Shown here: piece after piece, positions 1 to 8,988 of the stretch
Position numbering within the stretch: the stretch's first letter is position 1
How the letters are laid out: every line of letters begins with the position of its first letter
Assembly: GCF_016722785.1 (NCBI RefSeq)
Contig: NZ_JAEQNE010000001.1
Coordinates: forward strand, 186,001 to 250,000
Direction of reading: 5' to 3'
Length of the DNA stretch: 64,000 nt
Source of the DNA: Ramlibacter monticola
Lineage (GTDB): Bacteria; Pseudomonadota; Gammaproteobacteria; Burkholderiales; Burkholderiaceae_C
Notes under the pieces: generated by a model
Database searches by the model: none
The model's input: only the letters and a program-made list of their open reading frames with translations
What the model was told of the DNA's origin: nothing
Made by a program: the position numbers and the translations under genes

Positions 1-1221
1 GGTGCAGGTCGTGATCACGCCATCGAGCAGGCCGGGCATGATCGAGGCGTTCATGTTCGAGTTGATCGAGCCGCCCGAGCATCCGGTGCCCAGCGTGTAC
101 TTCACGCGGCCGTAGGTGTCGACGATGTGCTCCTTCATCATCATCACCGTCTCGCTCATCATCACTCGATTCGAGTTGCGCGACGAGTCGGTCATGCTGT
201 TCTGCACCACCAGGTAGCCGCGCCGCAGCTGCTCCTCGAGGCCGCTCCAGGCGATGGTGCTGCGCGCCTGTCGCCGCGGCTGGCCGGTGCTGACGCCGAA
301 GGAGTAGTACACCTTGGCGTTCCACGCGGCCTGGGGCGCCACCGGCGTCCACGGCTTCGCGGGGTCGAACAGCACGGCGATGTCGTAGATCCCGCGGTTC
401 ATCGTGCCGCGCTCCAGCCGCACGATGAAGGGCACGGTGAGGCCGGCGGCCGTGGTCGCGCTCGCCATGTCCGCGGGCGTGCTGCCGACGGTGTACGGCT
501 TCCAGCAGGGGTTGGCCGGGGCTGCGGGCTGCGGCGGGATCGCGCCGGTGATCCCGTTGCTGTTCCACACCGGATCGGGGAGGTTGAGCGAGCACTGGCC
601 CGGCGCGTTGCCGGCCGCCGCCGTGGTGCGGTAGTACAGCGTGAACTCGGTGGGGATGTTGCAGTTCGCGTCGGGCGGGCCGCCCAGGCCGCTGCCGTTG
701 GTGGCCGGCGTGGTGCCGTGTGCCGCCTCGGGCACGGGTGTCGCGCAGTAGAAAGGCCGGGTCTGCGCGCCGGACAGCACGGGCCCCTGGCGCGGAGCGT
801 TCGTCACTTCCAAGCGTGCCGCCGGGCCGCCGCGGAAGGCGGCCTCCAGCACGTTCGAACCCTCGCGCAGGCCGCTCACGCGTCCCAGCAGGCGGTCCTC
901 GCCCTGGCGCACGAACGCCGGGCTCACGTCCGTGCCGTTGAGCGTCACCTGGACGACGCCGGACGCGATCATGCTGGCGGGCGCCTGCACCTCGACCAGC
1001 GCGTCGCCGCCGCTGATGAGGTCGGCGCGGTTGGACACCGTGCGCAGTTGCATGGGTCCCTCGTTGCCGCCGCGGGCCAGCAGGGACTGCGATGAAGCGC
1101 CCGGGCCGCCCGAGGAATCGCCGCCGCCGCAGGATGCGAGAAGCATCGAGGACAGCGCGAGCGCAATGGGACGCCTGGCCGGGTGCAGCGGCAGCGTCCC
1201 CTGGAAGGGATCGAATCGCAT
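1..1221 (-). CDS. DUF6351-like lipoprotein, 3' part outside the window
   Basis: The reading frame is open from an ATG at 1221 to the window edge (407 codons, no stop). The N-terminus is a lipoprotein signal: hydrophobic stretch, then lipobox L-A-S-C with the lipidated Cys at about residue 31 and a Gly/Ser-rich tether. The rest has a secreted beta-rich look. Near residues 380-385 there is G-C-S-G-G-S, resembling the nucleophile-elbow segment found in DUF6351 proteins, a family of large exported proteins of unknown function related to alpha/beta-hydrolases. Family proteins are about 700 aa, so roughly half the gene is missing here. It is divergent from the thiolase gene across 172 bp. The family assignment is from memory of motif and architecture; the CDS itself is firm. 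A shorter hydrolase or esterase family is the alternative. Confidence 0.75.
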   Translation of the reverse strand, partial: MRFDPFQGTLPLHPARRPIALALSSMLLASCGGGDSSGGPGASSQSLLARGGNEGPMQLRTVSNRADLISGGDALVEVQAPASMIASGVVQVTLNGTDVSPAFVRQGEDRLLGRVSGLREGSNVLEAAFRGGPAARLEVTNAPRQGPVLSGAQTRPFYCATPVPEAAHGTTPATNGSGLGGPPDANCNIPTEFTLYYRTTAAAGNAPGQCSLNLPDPVWNSNGITGAIPPQPAAPANPCWKPYTVGSTPADMASATTAAGLTVPFIVRLERGTMNRGIYDIAVLFDPAKPWTPVAPQAAWNAKVYYSFGVSTGQPRRQARSTIAWSGLEEQLRRGYLVVQNSMTDSSRNSNRVMMSETVMMMKEHIVDTYGRVKYTLGTGCSGGSINSNMNASIMPGLLDGVITTCT

Positions 1222-1393
1222 GGGGTCTCCTGGGTGGGGTGCGGCCTGCATCGACGGGCAGGCGCGCGGCGCTCAATCTAGGACCCTGGCCTCCGCGCGC
1301 GTGCTGCTCAAAACCCGCATTGCGTCGCGCATGCGACAGCGGGCCAACCCGGACCCGGTGCCTATACTGCGGCGCACCCCGAAGGGAGACGCG

Positions 1394-2599
1394 ATGACTG
1401 AGGCATTCGTTTACGACGCGATTCGCACGCCGCGCGGCAAGGGCAAGAAGGACGGCAGCCTGCACGAAGTCAAGCCCGTGAACCTGCTGGCCGGCGTGCT
1501 GGCCGAGCTGCAACGTCGCAACGCGCTCGATACCGCGGCCGTGGACGACGTGGTGATGGGCGTGGTCTCTCCCATCGGCGAGCAGGGCTCCGTGATCGCC
1601 AAGGTCGCTGCGCTCAAGGCGGGCTGGGACTGGCGCTGCGCCGGCGTGCAGCTCAACCGCTTCTGCGCCTCGGGCCTGGAGGCCGTCAACATGGCCGCGC
1701 AGAAGGTGCGTTCGGGCTGGGAGGACCTGGTGGTCGCCGGCGGCGTCGAGAGCATGAGCCGGGTGCCCATCGGTTCCGACGGCGGCGCCTGGGCACACGA
1801 CCCCGAAACGAATTCCGCCACGGCCTTCGTGCCGCAGGGCATAGGCGCCGACCTGATCGCGACCCTGGAAGGCTTCACGCGCGAGGACGTCGATGCCTAT
1901 GCGCTGGAATCGCAGCGCCGCGCCGCCCGCGCCCGCGAGGGCGGCTTCTTCGCGGGCTCCGTGGTGCCGGTGAAGGACTGGCTGGACCAGACCCTGCTGG
2001 ACCAGGACGAGTTCATCAAGCCGCATACCACCCTTGAAGGCCTGGCCGCCTTGAGACCCGCGTTCGAGCAGCTCGGCGCGATGGGCTTCGACCAGGTCGC
2101 CTTGAGCCGCTATCCGCAGGTGGAGCGGATCCGCCACGTGCACCACGCGGGCAATTCGTCCGGCATCGTCGACGGCGCCGCCGCCATCCTGGTCGGCAGC
2201 GAGGCGGCCGGCCGCACCCACGGCCTGCAGCCGCGCGCGCGCATCGTCGCCGCCGCGCTCTCGGGGGCCGATCCCACCATCATGCTGACCGGCCCCATGC
2301 CCGCGGCCCGCAAGGCGCTCGCCAGGGCCGACATGGACATCGCGCAGATCGACCTGTTCGAGGTCAACGAGGCCTTCGCCGCGGTGCCCATGAAGTTCAT
2401 GAAGGAGATGGGCGTGCCGCACGAGAAGGTCAACGTCAACGGCGGCGCGATCGCCTTGGGCCATCCCCTCGGCGCCACCGGCGCGATGATCCTCAACACG
2501 CTGGTGGACGAACTGCACCGGCGCAAGCTGCGCTACGGCCTCGCCACCCTGTGCGTGGGCGGCGGCATGGGCATCGCCACCATCGTGGAGCGGGTGTGA
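1394..2599 (+). CDS. Acetyl-CoA C-acyltransferase (thiolase)
   Basis: A 401-aa thiolase that cleaves 3-ketoacyl-CoA with CoA in the last step of fatty-acid beta-oxidation. Catalytic features are visible: acyl-accepting Cys91 in N-R-F-C-A-S-G, the N-E-A-F-A motif, His in G-H-P-L-G-A-T-G, and the second Cys in L-C-V-G-G-G near the C-terminus. The ATG at 1394 is chosen because AAGGGAG lies just upstream and the protein begins directly with the usual family N-terminus; the open frame extends upstream to 932 but that part is not thiolase-like. Only 2 bp separate its stop from the FadB-like gene, so the two are an operon and probably form the alpha/beta trifunctional-type complex. A putative -10 (TATACT, 1363-1368) lacks a convincing -35. 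Confidence 0.95.
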   Translation: MTEAFVYDAIRTPRGKGKKDGSLHEVKPVNLLAGVLAELQRRNALDTAAVDDVVMGVVSPIGEQGSVIAKVAALKAGWDWRCAGVQLNRFCASGLEAVNMAAQKVRSGWEDLVVAGGVESMSRVPIGSDGGAWAHDPETNSATAFVPQGIGADLIATLEGFTREDVDAYALESQRRAARAREGGFFAGSVVPVKDWLDQTLLDQDEFIKPHTTLEGLAALRPAFEQLGAMGFDQVALSRYPQVERIRHVHHAGNSSGIVDGAAAILVGSEAAGRTHGLQPRARIVAAALSGADPTIMLTGPMPAARKALARADMDIAQIDLFEVNEAFAAVPMKFMKEMGVPHEKVNVNGGAIALGHPLGATGAMILNTLVDELHRRKLRYGLATLCVGGGMGIATIVERV

Positions 2600-2601
2600 A
2601 C

Positions 2602-4749
2602 ATGGAGACCCTGCGCTACGAACTGGCCCACGGCATCGCGACCCTCACCTTCGACGAGCCGGGCTCGCCGGTCAATACCATGTGCGAGCGCTGGCAGCGG
2701 GACCTCACAGAGGCCGTGCAGCAGCTGGTGGCCGACCGCGCGGCGCTGCGCGGCGTGGTGCTCGCCTCCGCCAAGAGCACCTTCTTCGCCGGCGCCGACC
2801 TCAAGGGCACCATGCGGCTGAAGGCGGGGGATGCGGCCCGCGTGTTCGCCGAAATCGAACAGGTCAAGAAGAACTTCCGCACGCTGGAGACGCTGGGCGT
2901 CCCGGTGGTCGCCTGCCTGAACGGCTCGGCGCTGGGCGGCGGCTGGGAGGTGGCGCTGGCGGCGCACCATCGCATCGCGGTCGACCAGCCGAAGATCCAG
3001 TTCGGCCTGCCCGAGGTCACGCTGGGCCTCATTCCCGGCGGCTCCGGCATCACCAAGATGACGCGCCTGCTCGGGCTGCTGGGCGCGCAGCCCTACATCC
3101 TGGAGAGCCGCTTGTTCGGCCCGCGCGACGGGCTGGCGGCGGGGCTGGTGCACGAACTCGTGGCCGATGCGGCGGCCCTGCGGCCGGCCGCGCTGGCCTG
3201 GATCGCGGCGCATCCGCAGGCGCAGCAGCCCTGGGACGCGAAGCACTACCAGCTGCCCGGCGGCACGCCCTCCCACCCGAAGATCGCCGGCATGCTGGCG
3301 GTCGCGCCGGCGGCGCTGAAGCAGAAGACGCGAGGCCTCTATCCCGCGCCGGAATACGCGCTGGCCGCCATGGTCGAAGGGGCGCAGGTGGACTTCGACA
3401 CGGCGCTGCGCATCGAATCGCGCTACCTCGCGAAGCTGATCGTCTCGCCGGTGGCGAAGAACATGATCAGCACCTTCTTCTTCGACCTCAACGCGATCAA
3501 GGCCGGCCGCTCGCGTCCGCGCTGGGAGGGGCGCTTCCAGCCGCGCAAGGTCGGCATCCTCGGTGCCGGCATGATGGGCGCCGGCATCGCCTACGCCCAG
3601 GCCAGCCGCGGCATCGCCACCGTGCTGAAGGACGTCTCGCTCGCCAAGGCCGAGGCCGGCAAGGCGTACAGCACGAAGATCACGCAGCCGCGCATCGAGA
3701 AGGGCCGCATGGACGCGGCGGAGCAGCAGGCCCTGCTGGCGCGGATCGTGGCAACGGAGTCGGCGCAGGATCTGGAAGGCTGCGACCTCCTCATCGAGGC
3801 GGTGTACGAAAACCGCGAGCTGAAGGCGCGCGTGACGAAGGAGGCGGAGCCCCTGCTCGCCCCCGGTGGCTTCTTCGCCAGCAACACCTCCACGCTGCCG
3901 ATCACCGGGCTGGCCCGCGCCAGCGCGCGGCCGGAGAAATTCGTCGGCATCCACTTCTTCAGCCCCGTCGACAGGATGAAGCTGGTGGAGATCATCCGCG
4001 GCAAGTCCACCGACGACGAGACGGTCGCCCGCGCCTACGACTACGTGCAGGCGCTGGGCAAGATCCCGATCGTCGTGAACGACGCGCGCGGCTTCTTCAC
4101 CAGCCGCGTGTTCGGCACCTTCGTGATGGAAGGCGCGGCCATGATCGGCGAGGGCATCCCCGCGCCGGTGGTGGAACAGGCGGGCCTCCAGGCCGGCATG
4201 CCGGTCGGTCCGCTGGCGGTGCTGGACGAGACGGCGCTGTCGCTGTCGGTGCACGTCCTCGACCAGACCCGGGCCGACGAGCGGGCCGAGGGCAGGACCT
4301 ACATCGCCTCGCCCGGCGAACTGCTGGTCGAGCGCATGGTCAAGGAGTTCGACCGCAACGGCCGCGCGGCGGGCGCCGGCTTCTACGAGTACCCGCAGGA
4401 GCCTGGGGCGCGCAAGTTCCTGTGGCCGGAGCTCAAGACGCTGTTCGAACGACCCGGCCTGGCCTGGGACATGCGGGACCTGAAGGACCGCCTGCTCTAT
4501 CGCCAGTCGGTCGAGACGGCGCGCTGCCTGGCCGAAGGCGTACTGACCAGCGTGCACGACGCCAACATCGGTTCCATCTTCGGCATCGGTTTCCCGGGCT
4601 GGACCGGTGGCGCGCTGCAGTTCATCTACGGCATGGGCTGCGCCGCCTTCCTCGCACGGGCCGGCGAACTCGCCGCGAAGTACGGCCCCGGGTTCGCGGT
4701 CGCGCCGGAAGTCGAACAGGCGATCCGCAGGTTCGAGCCGCGCTGGTGA
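2602..4749 (+). CDS. FadB-type 3-hydroxyacyl-CoA dehydrogenase / enoyl-CoA hydratase
   Basis: A 715-aa bifunctional beta-oxidation enzyme. Residues about 1-190 are a crotonase domain with the oxyanion loop G-S-A-L-G-G-G and both candidate catalytic glutamates (Glu116 and Glu138 in P-E-V-T-L-G). After a linker, a Rossmann NAD-binding segment G-A-G-M-M-G-A-G starts near residue 320, followed by the dehydrogenase His near residue 451 in H-F-F-S-P-V, and a C-terminal dehydrogenase repeat. Length matches FadB/FadJ. The ATG at 2602 lies 2 bp after the thiolase stop, arguing for translational coupling. No acyl-CoA dehydrogenase or TetR/FadR-type regulator is adjacent, so substrate range cannot be read from context. 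Confidence 0.95.
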   Translation: METLRYELAHGIATLTFDEPGSPVNTMCERWQRDLTEAVQQLVADRAALRGVVLASAKSTFFAGADLKGTMRLKAGDAARVFAEIEQVKKNFRTLETLGVPVVACLNGSALGGGWEVALAAHHRIAVDQPKIQFGLPEVTLGLIPGGSGITKMTRLLGLLGAQPYILESRLFGPRDGLAAGLVHELVADAAALRPAALAWIAAHPQAQQPWDAKHYQLPGGTPSHPKIAGMLAVAPAALKQKTRGLYPAPEYALAAMVEGAQVDFDTALRIESRYLAKLIVSPVAKNMISTFFFDLNAIKAGRSRPRWEGRFQPRKVGILGAGMMGAGIAYAQASRGIATVLKDVSLAKAEAGKAYSTKITQPRIEKGRMDAAEQQALLARIVATESAQDLEGCDLLIEAVYENRELKARVTKEAEPLLAPGGFFASNTSTLPITGLARASARPEKFVGIHFFSPVDRMKLVEIIRGKSTDDETVARAYDYVQALGKIPIVVNDARGFFTSRVFGTFVMEGAAMIGEGIPAPVVEQAGLQAGMPVGPLAVLDETALSLSVHVLDQTRADERAEGRTYIASPGELLVERMVKEFDRNGRAAGAGFYEYPQEPGARKFLWPELKTLFERPGLAWDMRDLKDRLLYRQSVETARCLAEGVLTSVHDANIGSIFGIGFPGWTGGALQFIYGMGCAAFLARAGELAAKYGPGFAVAPEVEQAIRRFEPRW

Positions 4750-4856
4750 GCACGCGACCCTGACGACGGCGGGGACATCGTGTAAGGTCCGGCGCCCTGC
4801 CCCGACCAAGAAGTGCGTCCGCATGGTGCGGGCCGCTTCAACGGAAAGGGCAAACC

Positions 4857-5870
4857 ATGAAAGCAGGGGCAACGAGGATGGCGGCGAGCGCGCTGCTGGC
4901 GTTCACGGCCTGGACGGTCGCCGGCGTCGCGCCGGCCGCGGCGGGGGAACGCACGCTGTTCATCGCCAGCGCCGTCGAGCATCCCGATGACACCGCGACC
5001 TTCCCGCTGTACCGCGGTCGCCGCGGCGCGATGGATGTCTGGTACGTCGTCCTCGACACCTCCGACGGCAACGAGGCGCAGCGGCGCGGGATCAATGTCT
5101 CGCAGAAGCTCGCCAACGCGCGCGGCACCCCCGCCGTGCAGAAGGTGGGCGTCGACGCGAACGGCGTCGTCCAGTTCCCCGCGACGGTGGACTTCTCCTT
5201 CCACCGGCGCGTGATCCCCGGCCCCACGGGCTTCCCGCCTTCGATCGCGGAGCCGGGGGCGGTCGGCGAGCCTGGCTACAGCCCCCTCATCGAACTGCCC
5301 AACGGCGTGATCCTCAACGCGCCGCACATCGCCAACGTCACGGGACAGGCCCGCAAGGTCCGGCAGATGGACCTGGGCACCTACACCGTGCGCATGGAAC
5401 TGACGCGCGGCTTCCAGGGCGGCCGAGGCGTGATGTACCTGTCCACCGATGCGTCCGACCCGGCGGTGGCGGCCCTCGAGAACGTCACCTTCGCGCCGGC
5501 CCTCATGCAGGCGCCGCGCGCGGGCGGCGACGGCACCGATTCGGCCCGCGCCAGCCTGGCCGCCTTCGTCAACGGCCAGACCGGCGCCGGCAACCCGCAG
5601 CGCCAGGGCCTCAATTCCGCCCTGCTCGACGGACTCTCGCCGCTCAACGTGCTGTTCTGGAACCCGAAGCAGGGACGCTACAGCCCCTTGTGGGACGTCC
5701 ACCCGGCGCAATGGAATGCCAACGCAGTCGCCACCGGACAGAACCTGCGGCAATCCGACTTCGGCCAGGTGGAGAACCTCGCGCAGAAAGGCACCATCAC
5801 CGGCCCCGGGGGAGCGCCGTTCGCCTCCGCGGACTTCGTGGTGAACTGCCCGATCGTCAGCCGCGACTAG
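4857..5870 (+). CDS. Exported hypothetical protein
   Basis: 337 aa. An N-terminal Sec signal (two basic residues, a hydrophobic core, then A-P-A-A-A-G near residue 29) predicts export to the periplasm or outside. There are no further membrane segments, and the only clear Cys sits near the C-terminus. I do not recognise the family: the mature part is a soluble, probably beta-rich domain with repeated mentions of P-x-x-x-F and aromatic residues, and no catalytic motif I can name. The ATG at 4857 is preceded by a GGAAAGG-like ribosome site. It lies 107 bp after the beta-oxidation operon, and its stop codon overlaps the stop of the opposing zinc-finger gene, so the two transcripts run into each other. 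Confidence 0.8.
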   Translation: MKAGATRMAASALLAFTAWTVAGVAPAAAGERTLFIASAVEHPDDTATFPLYRGRRGAMDVWYVVLDTSDGNEAQRRGINVSQKLANARGTPAVQKVGVDANGVVQFPATVDFSFHRRVIPGPTGFPPSIAEPGAVGEPGYSPLIELPNGVILNAPHIANVTGQARKVRQMDLGTYTVRMELTRGFQGGRGVMYLSTDASDPAVAALENVTFAPALMQAPRAGGDGTDSARASLAAFVNGQTGAGNPQRQGLNSALLDGLSPLNVLFWNPKQGRYSPLWDVHPAQWNANAVATGQNLRQSDFGQVENLAQKGTITGPGGAPFASADFVVNCPIVSRD

Positions 5871-6061
5871 TCGCGATCGTCGCGCGCCACGAGCGTGCGC
5901 ACCGCCTCCCGCAGGAAACGGAACTGGTGGTCGACGGCGCGGCAGCCGCGGCAGATCAGCAGGTGGGCGCGCAGGGCCGCCTTTTCGTCCAGCGCCAGTT
6001 CGCGATCGAGCTGCTGCGACAGCAGTTCGGTCGCGCGCCGGCAGGAGACGTTCAGGTTCAC
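5867..6061 (-). CDS. Small zf-HC2 putative zinc-finger (anti-sigma-like) protein
   Basis: 64 aa, starting at GTG 6061, which overlaps the TGA of the sigma-factor gene (GTGA). It carries H33-x3-C37-x2-C40, the zinc ligand pattern of zf-HC2 domains found at the N-termini of anti-sigma factors; a further Cys is at residue 7. There is no transmembrane segment, unlike membrane-anchored anti-sigmas, so it should act in the cytoplasm, probably by binding the ECF factor encoded just upstream. The overlap implies translational coupling and fixed stoichiometry. The stop codon (5867-5869) overlaps the stop of the convergent exported-protein gene. The role is inferred from the motif and the neighbour. 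Confidence 0.8.
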   Translation of the reverse strand: MNLNVSCRRATELLSQQLDRELALDEKAALRAHLLICRGCRAVDHQFRFLREAVRTLVARDDRD

Positions 6062-6615
6062 GCGTGGAACCAGTTCTTCTGCAGGCACAGCCGCAGGGCC
6101 ATGCGGGAGCGGTGCAGCAGCACCGAACAGTTTGCGGCGCTCAGGCCGAGGTCGCGGCAGATCTCGTCGATCTCGCGGCCCATCTGCTCGCGCAGCAGGA
6201 ACACCTGCACGGTGCGTCGCGGAAGGTGGGACAGGCAGGATTCCAGCGCGCTCAGGAACTGCTTCTGCTGCAGGGCCGCTTCCGGCGAAGCCCACTCGTG
6301 CGGATGCTCGCGCCAGTGCTCCTTCTCGTCGAACAGGTCCTCGAACTCCTCGGCCGCGGTTTCCGCATCGGGCGCGGCGGCCGGCGCCAGCCGCTGCTCG
6401 CGCCGGACCACGTCGATGCACTTGTGCTTCAGGATGCCGGTGAGCCAGGTGCGCAGGCTGGAGCGCTCCCCGAAAGCGGCCGGCGCCGCCAGGGCGGCCA
6501 GCAACGTTTCCTGCACCGCGTCCTCCGCCGCCTGCGGGGCGCGCAGCAGGTACGAGGCGTAGCGCACCAGCTCCGGGCGCAGGGCCTGCAGCTCGCGGTG
6601 GAAGTCGGGAGCCAT
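6058..6615 (-). CDS. ECF-family RNA polymerase sigma factor
   Basis: 185 aa with the two-domain ECF layout. Region 2 lies at about residues 12-80 (A-E-D-A-V-Q-E-T is the conserved core-binding helix), followed by an acidic linker, and region 4 at about 125-178 with the helix-turn-helix E-I-D-E-I-C-R-D-L-G-L-S. No region 3 is present. It should direct polymerase to a small regulon. The zf-HC2 gene overlaps its 3' end by 4 bp, which is the usual sigma/anti-sigma arrangement. The ATG at 6615 follows intergenic sequence downstream of the M20 peptidase stop (65 bp). No matching ECF promoter could be recognised by eye. Confidence 0.92.
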   Translation of the reverse strand: MAPDFHRELQALRPELVRYASYLLRAPQAAEDAVQETLLAALAAPAAFGERSSLRTWLTGILKHKCIDVVRREQRLAPAAAPDAETAAEEFEDLFDEKEHWREHPHEWASPEAALQQKQFLSALESCLSHLPRRTVQVFLLREQMGREIDEICRDLGLSAANCSVLLHRSRMALRLCLQKNWFHA

Positions 6616-6680
6616 CGCCCCATGATAGTCCCCGGCTCCGTGGCGGCAAGCCCGCGCGGCGTGCGGGACCGGCGGCCCGG

Positions 6681-7973
6681 CTACATGCCCTTGCCGCGCG
6701 CCACGTCCATGATGACGCGCGCGGCCAGGTACAGCCGCGGCTCGATCGCGTCCACCAGGATGTATTCGTTGTCGGCCGAGTGCGCGCCGAAGCCCGGCAG
6801 GCCGAAGCGCTCGATCACGGGCGCCTTGGTGCGCAGGGCCGCGAAGGCCGCGTCGGTGCCGCCGCCTTCGGGCTGGTCGTCCACCACCAGCTTGCGGCCG
6901 ACTTCGGCATAGATCGCCTGCGCGTGGGCGGCCAGCCGGCGGCTCGCCTCCGTCGCTTCCAGCGGCGGGCGGCGGCGCTCGAAGTTGACCGTGACCTTAG
7001 CCTGCGGCAGCAACTGCTTCTTCGCCCGCTCGCGCACGGCCGCCTCGATGCGGTCGTAGTCCGCCACCCGCAGCACCCGCACGTCGGCCTGCGCGCTCGC
7101 ATGCGCGGGGATCACGTTGCGGTTGGTGCCGGCCTGCGCGATCGTCCAGTTCAGCTTCAGGCCGACCTGCGGCTCGGACAGGTCGCGCATCTGCAGCACC
7201 TGGTGCGACAGCTCGTACAGCGCGTTGACGCCGCGCTCCGGCGCCGAACCCGCGTGCGAGGCCCGGCCCTCCACCTTCAGTTCCACCGAGGCGATGCCGC
7301 TGGTGGCGAGCGACAGCTTGTCGCTCTCGACCCGCGACGCCTCGAAGGACAGCACCGCGTCGTGCTCGCTGCCGGCGCGGGTGATGAACTCGCGCGCGCC
7401 CGGCGAGCTGATCTCCTCGTCGCCGTTGACCAGCACGGTGAGCGTGCCGAAGGCGTCGAAGCCGATGGACTTCAGCAGCGCCGGCAGCGTCAGCACCATG
7501 GCCACGCCCTGCTTGTCGTCGGCGATGCCCAGGCCGTAGGCCCGGTTGCCGTCGACGCGGAAGGGCTGCTTCTCCAGCATGCCTTTCAGGTACACCGTGT
7601 CCATGTGCGCGATCAGCAGGATGCGCTTGCTGCCGGTGCCGCGGAAGGTGCCGCGCACCATGCGGCCGATCTTCTCGGGCGTGTCGGCCATGCGGTAGGT
7701 GCTGGCCTCGACCGGCTCGATCAGGTCCACCTGCGCGCCCAGCGCGCGCAGCCGCCCCGCGATCAGGTCGGAAGCGCGCGCGAGACCCTCGAGGTCGCGG
7801 CTGCCGGTCTCGATGGAGACCAGGTCCTTCAGGGTGTCGAGCAGCGGCTGCCTGTGGGCGGCGGCGGCGCGCTGCACCGCGGCGTCGGGGGCGGCCGTCT
7901 GGGCGGAGGCCTGGGTGCACAGCAGGAAAGCGGCAAGCGCTGCGGCGATCGGCAGGCGGCGGAGCAAGGACAT
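6681..7973 (-). CDS. Exported M20-family metallopeptidase (carboxypeptidase G2-like)
   Basis: 430 aa with a Sec signal peptide (cleavage after about residue 25, A-S-A-Q). The di-zinc site of M20 peptidases is complete: His123 and Asp125 in A-H-M-D-T-V, bridging Asp152 in G-I-A-D-D-K-Q-G, catalytic Glu186-Glu187 in N-G-D-E-E, and a C-terminal His in F-G-A-H-S-A. The dimerisation insert carries S-H-A-G-S. The architecture matches the glutamate carboxypeptidase (CPG2) branch, which removes C-terminal Glu from folates or peptides in the periplasm; the actual substrate is unknown. I chose ATG 7973 because translation there starts directly with the signal peptide. It is divergent from the MarR-GNAT gene across 79 bp. 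Confidence 0.92.
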   Translation of the reverse strand: MSLLRRLPIAAALAAFLLCTQASAQTAAPDAAVQRAAAAHRQPLLDTLKDLVSIETGSRDLEGLARASDLIAGRLRALGAQVDLIEPVEASTYRMADTPEKIGRMVRGTFRGTGSKRILLIAHMDTVYLKGMLEKQPFRVDGNRAYGLGIADDKQGVAMVLTLPALLKSIGFDAFGTLTVLVNGDEEISSPGAREFITRAGSEHDAVLSFEASRVESDKLSLATSGIASVELKVEGRASHAGSAPERGVNALYELSHQVLQMRDLSEPQVGLKLNWTIAQAGTNRNVIPAHASAQADVRVLRVADYDRIEAAVRERAKKQLLPQAKVTVNFERRRPPLEATEASRRLAAHAQAIYAEVGRKLVVDDQPEGGGTDAAFAALRTKAPVIERFGLPGFGAHSADNEYILVDAIEPRLYLAARVIMDVARGKGM

Positions 7974-8052
7974 CGTTCGAACTCCCGGTGGCGAAGTCGG
8001 CAAGCATAGCCGATCGTTGACTCCGGCAAACAGATGGCCGACACTCCCCGCC

Positions 8053-8988
8053 ATGCCCAGTCCCTCCGGCCGCGTGGCCAAGTCGCACGTGAAGGCCGTG
8101 CGCGCCTTCAACCGCTTCTACACGCAGCGCATCGGCATCCTCAAGCGCTACCTCGACACCGACTTCACCCTCACCGAAGTGCGCGTGCTGTACGAACTCG
8201 CCCACCGGCCGCCGCTGCCCGCGCGCGACCTCGTGCGCGAGCTCGAACTGGACCCCGGCTACCTCAGTCGCATCCTGCGCCGCTTCGAGCAGTCCGGCTG
8301 GCTGGCGCGCGAGGCCGCGCCGCACGACGGCCGCCAGAGCCTGCTGCGGCTCACCGAGGCCGGCTACGCCACCTTCGCGCCGCTGCAGCAGAAGTCGCGC
8401 GACGAGACCGCGGCCCTGCTGGCCAGCGTGCCGGCGGCGGCGCGTCCGCGACTGATCGAGGCCCTGCAGACGGTGCACCGCCTGCTCGAGCCCCCGCCGC
8501 AGGCCGAACGCCGCATCGTGCTGCGCGATCCGGGCCCGGGCGACCTGGGCTGGGTCGTGCAGATGCACGGCGAGCTGTACGCCCGCGAGTACGGCTTCGA
8601 CGAGCAGTTCGAGGCGCTGGTGGCCGAGATCGCGGCGGGCTACCTGCGCGACTTCGACCCGGACCGGGAAAAGGGCTGGATCGCCGAGGTGGACGGCGAG
8701 CGCGCAGGCAGCGTGTTCCTGGTGCGCAAGTCGGCCACCGTGGCCAAGCTGCGCCTGCTGATCCTGCGGCCGGAGGCGCGCGGGCTCGGCCTGGGGGGAC
8801 GGCTCACCGACGAATGCATCGCCTTCGCGCGCGCGAAGGGCTATCGCCGGATCGTGCTGTGGACCCAGAGCATCCTCACCGCCGCGCGCCGCATCTACGC
8901 CAGCCGCGGCTTCGTGCTGAAGGACAGCGAGCCCTACGCGGCCTTCGGGCGCGAACTGGTGGCCGAGACCTGGGAGCTGAAGCTCTGA
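8053..8988 (+). CDS. MarR-type regulator fused to a GNAT acetyltransferase
   Basis: 311 aa with two domains. Residues about 10-145 are a MarR winged helix (recognition helix around D-P-G-Y-L-S-R-I-L, wing at H-D-G-R-Q-S). Residues about 155-305 are a GNAT N-acetyltransferase fold with the acetyl-CoA loop in L-R-P-E-A-R-G-L-G-L-G-G. This fusion is a known bacterial architecture, but substrate and operator are not predictable here. A possible promoter overlaps the leader (TTGACT at 8017, GACACT at 8040, 17-bp spacer), which would give a very short 5' leader. Divergent from the M20 peptidase and overlapping the EamA gene by 4 bp, so it may control either neighbour. Confidence 0.92.
   Translation: MPSPSGRVAKSHVKAVRAFNRFYTQRIGILKRYLDTDFTLTEVRVLYELAHRPPLPARDLVRELELDPGYLSRILRRFEQSGWLAREAAPHDGRQSLLRLTEAGYATFAPLQQKSRDETAALLASVPAAARPRLIEALQTVHRLLEPPPQAERRIVLRDPGPGDLGWVVQMHGELYAREYGFDEQFEALVAEIAAGYLRDFDPDREKGWIAEVDGERAGSVFLVRKSATVAKLRLLILRPEARGLGLGGRLTDECIAFARAKGYRRIVLWTQSILTAARRIYASRGFVLKDSEPYAAFGRELVAETWELKL

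Noticed and set aside
1363..1368. TATACT as a promoter -10 for the thiolase operon
   Set aside because: The -35 position is GC-rich with no match at 16-18 bp; kept only as a remark under the gene.
2533..4872. A 779-codon open frame on the minus strand
   Set aside because: Entirely antisense to the FadB-type gene, with Arg/His/Gln-rich composition and no recognisable domain.
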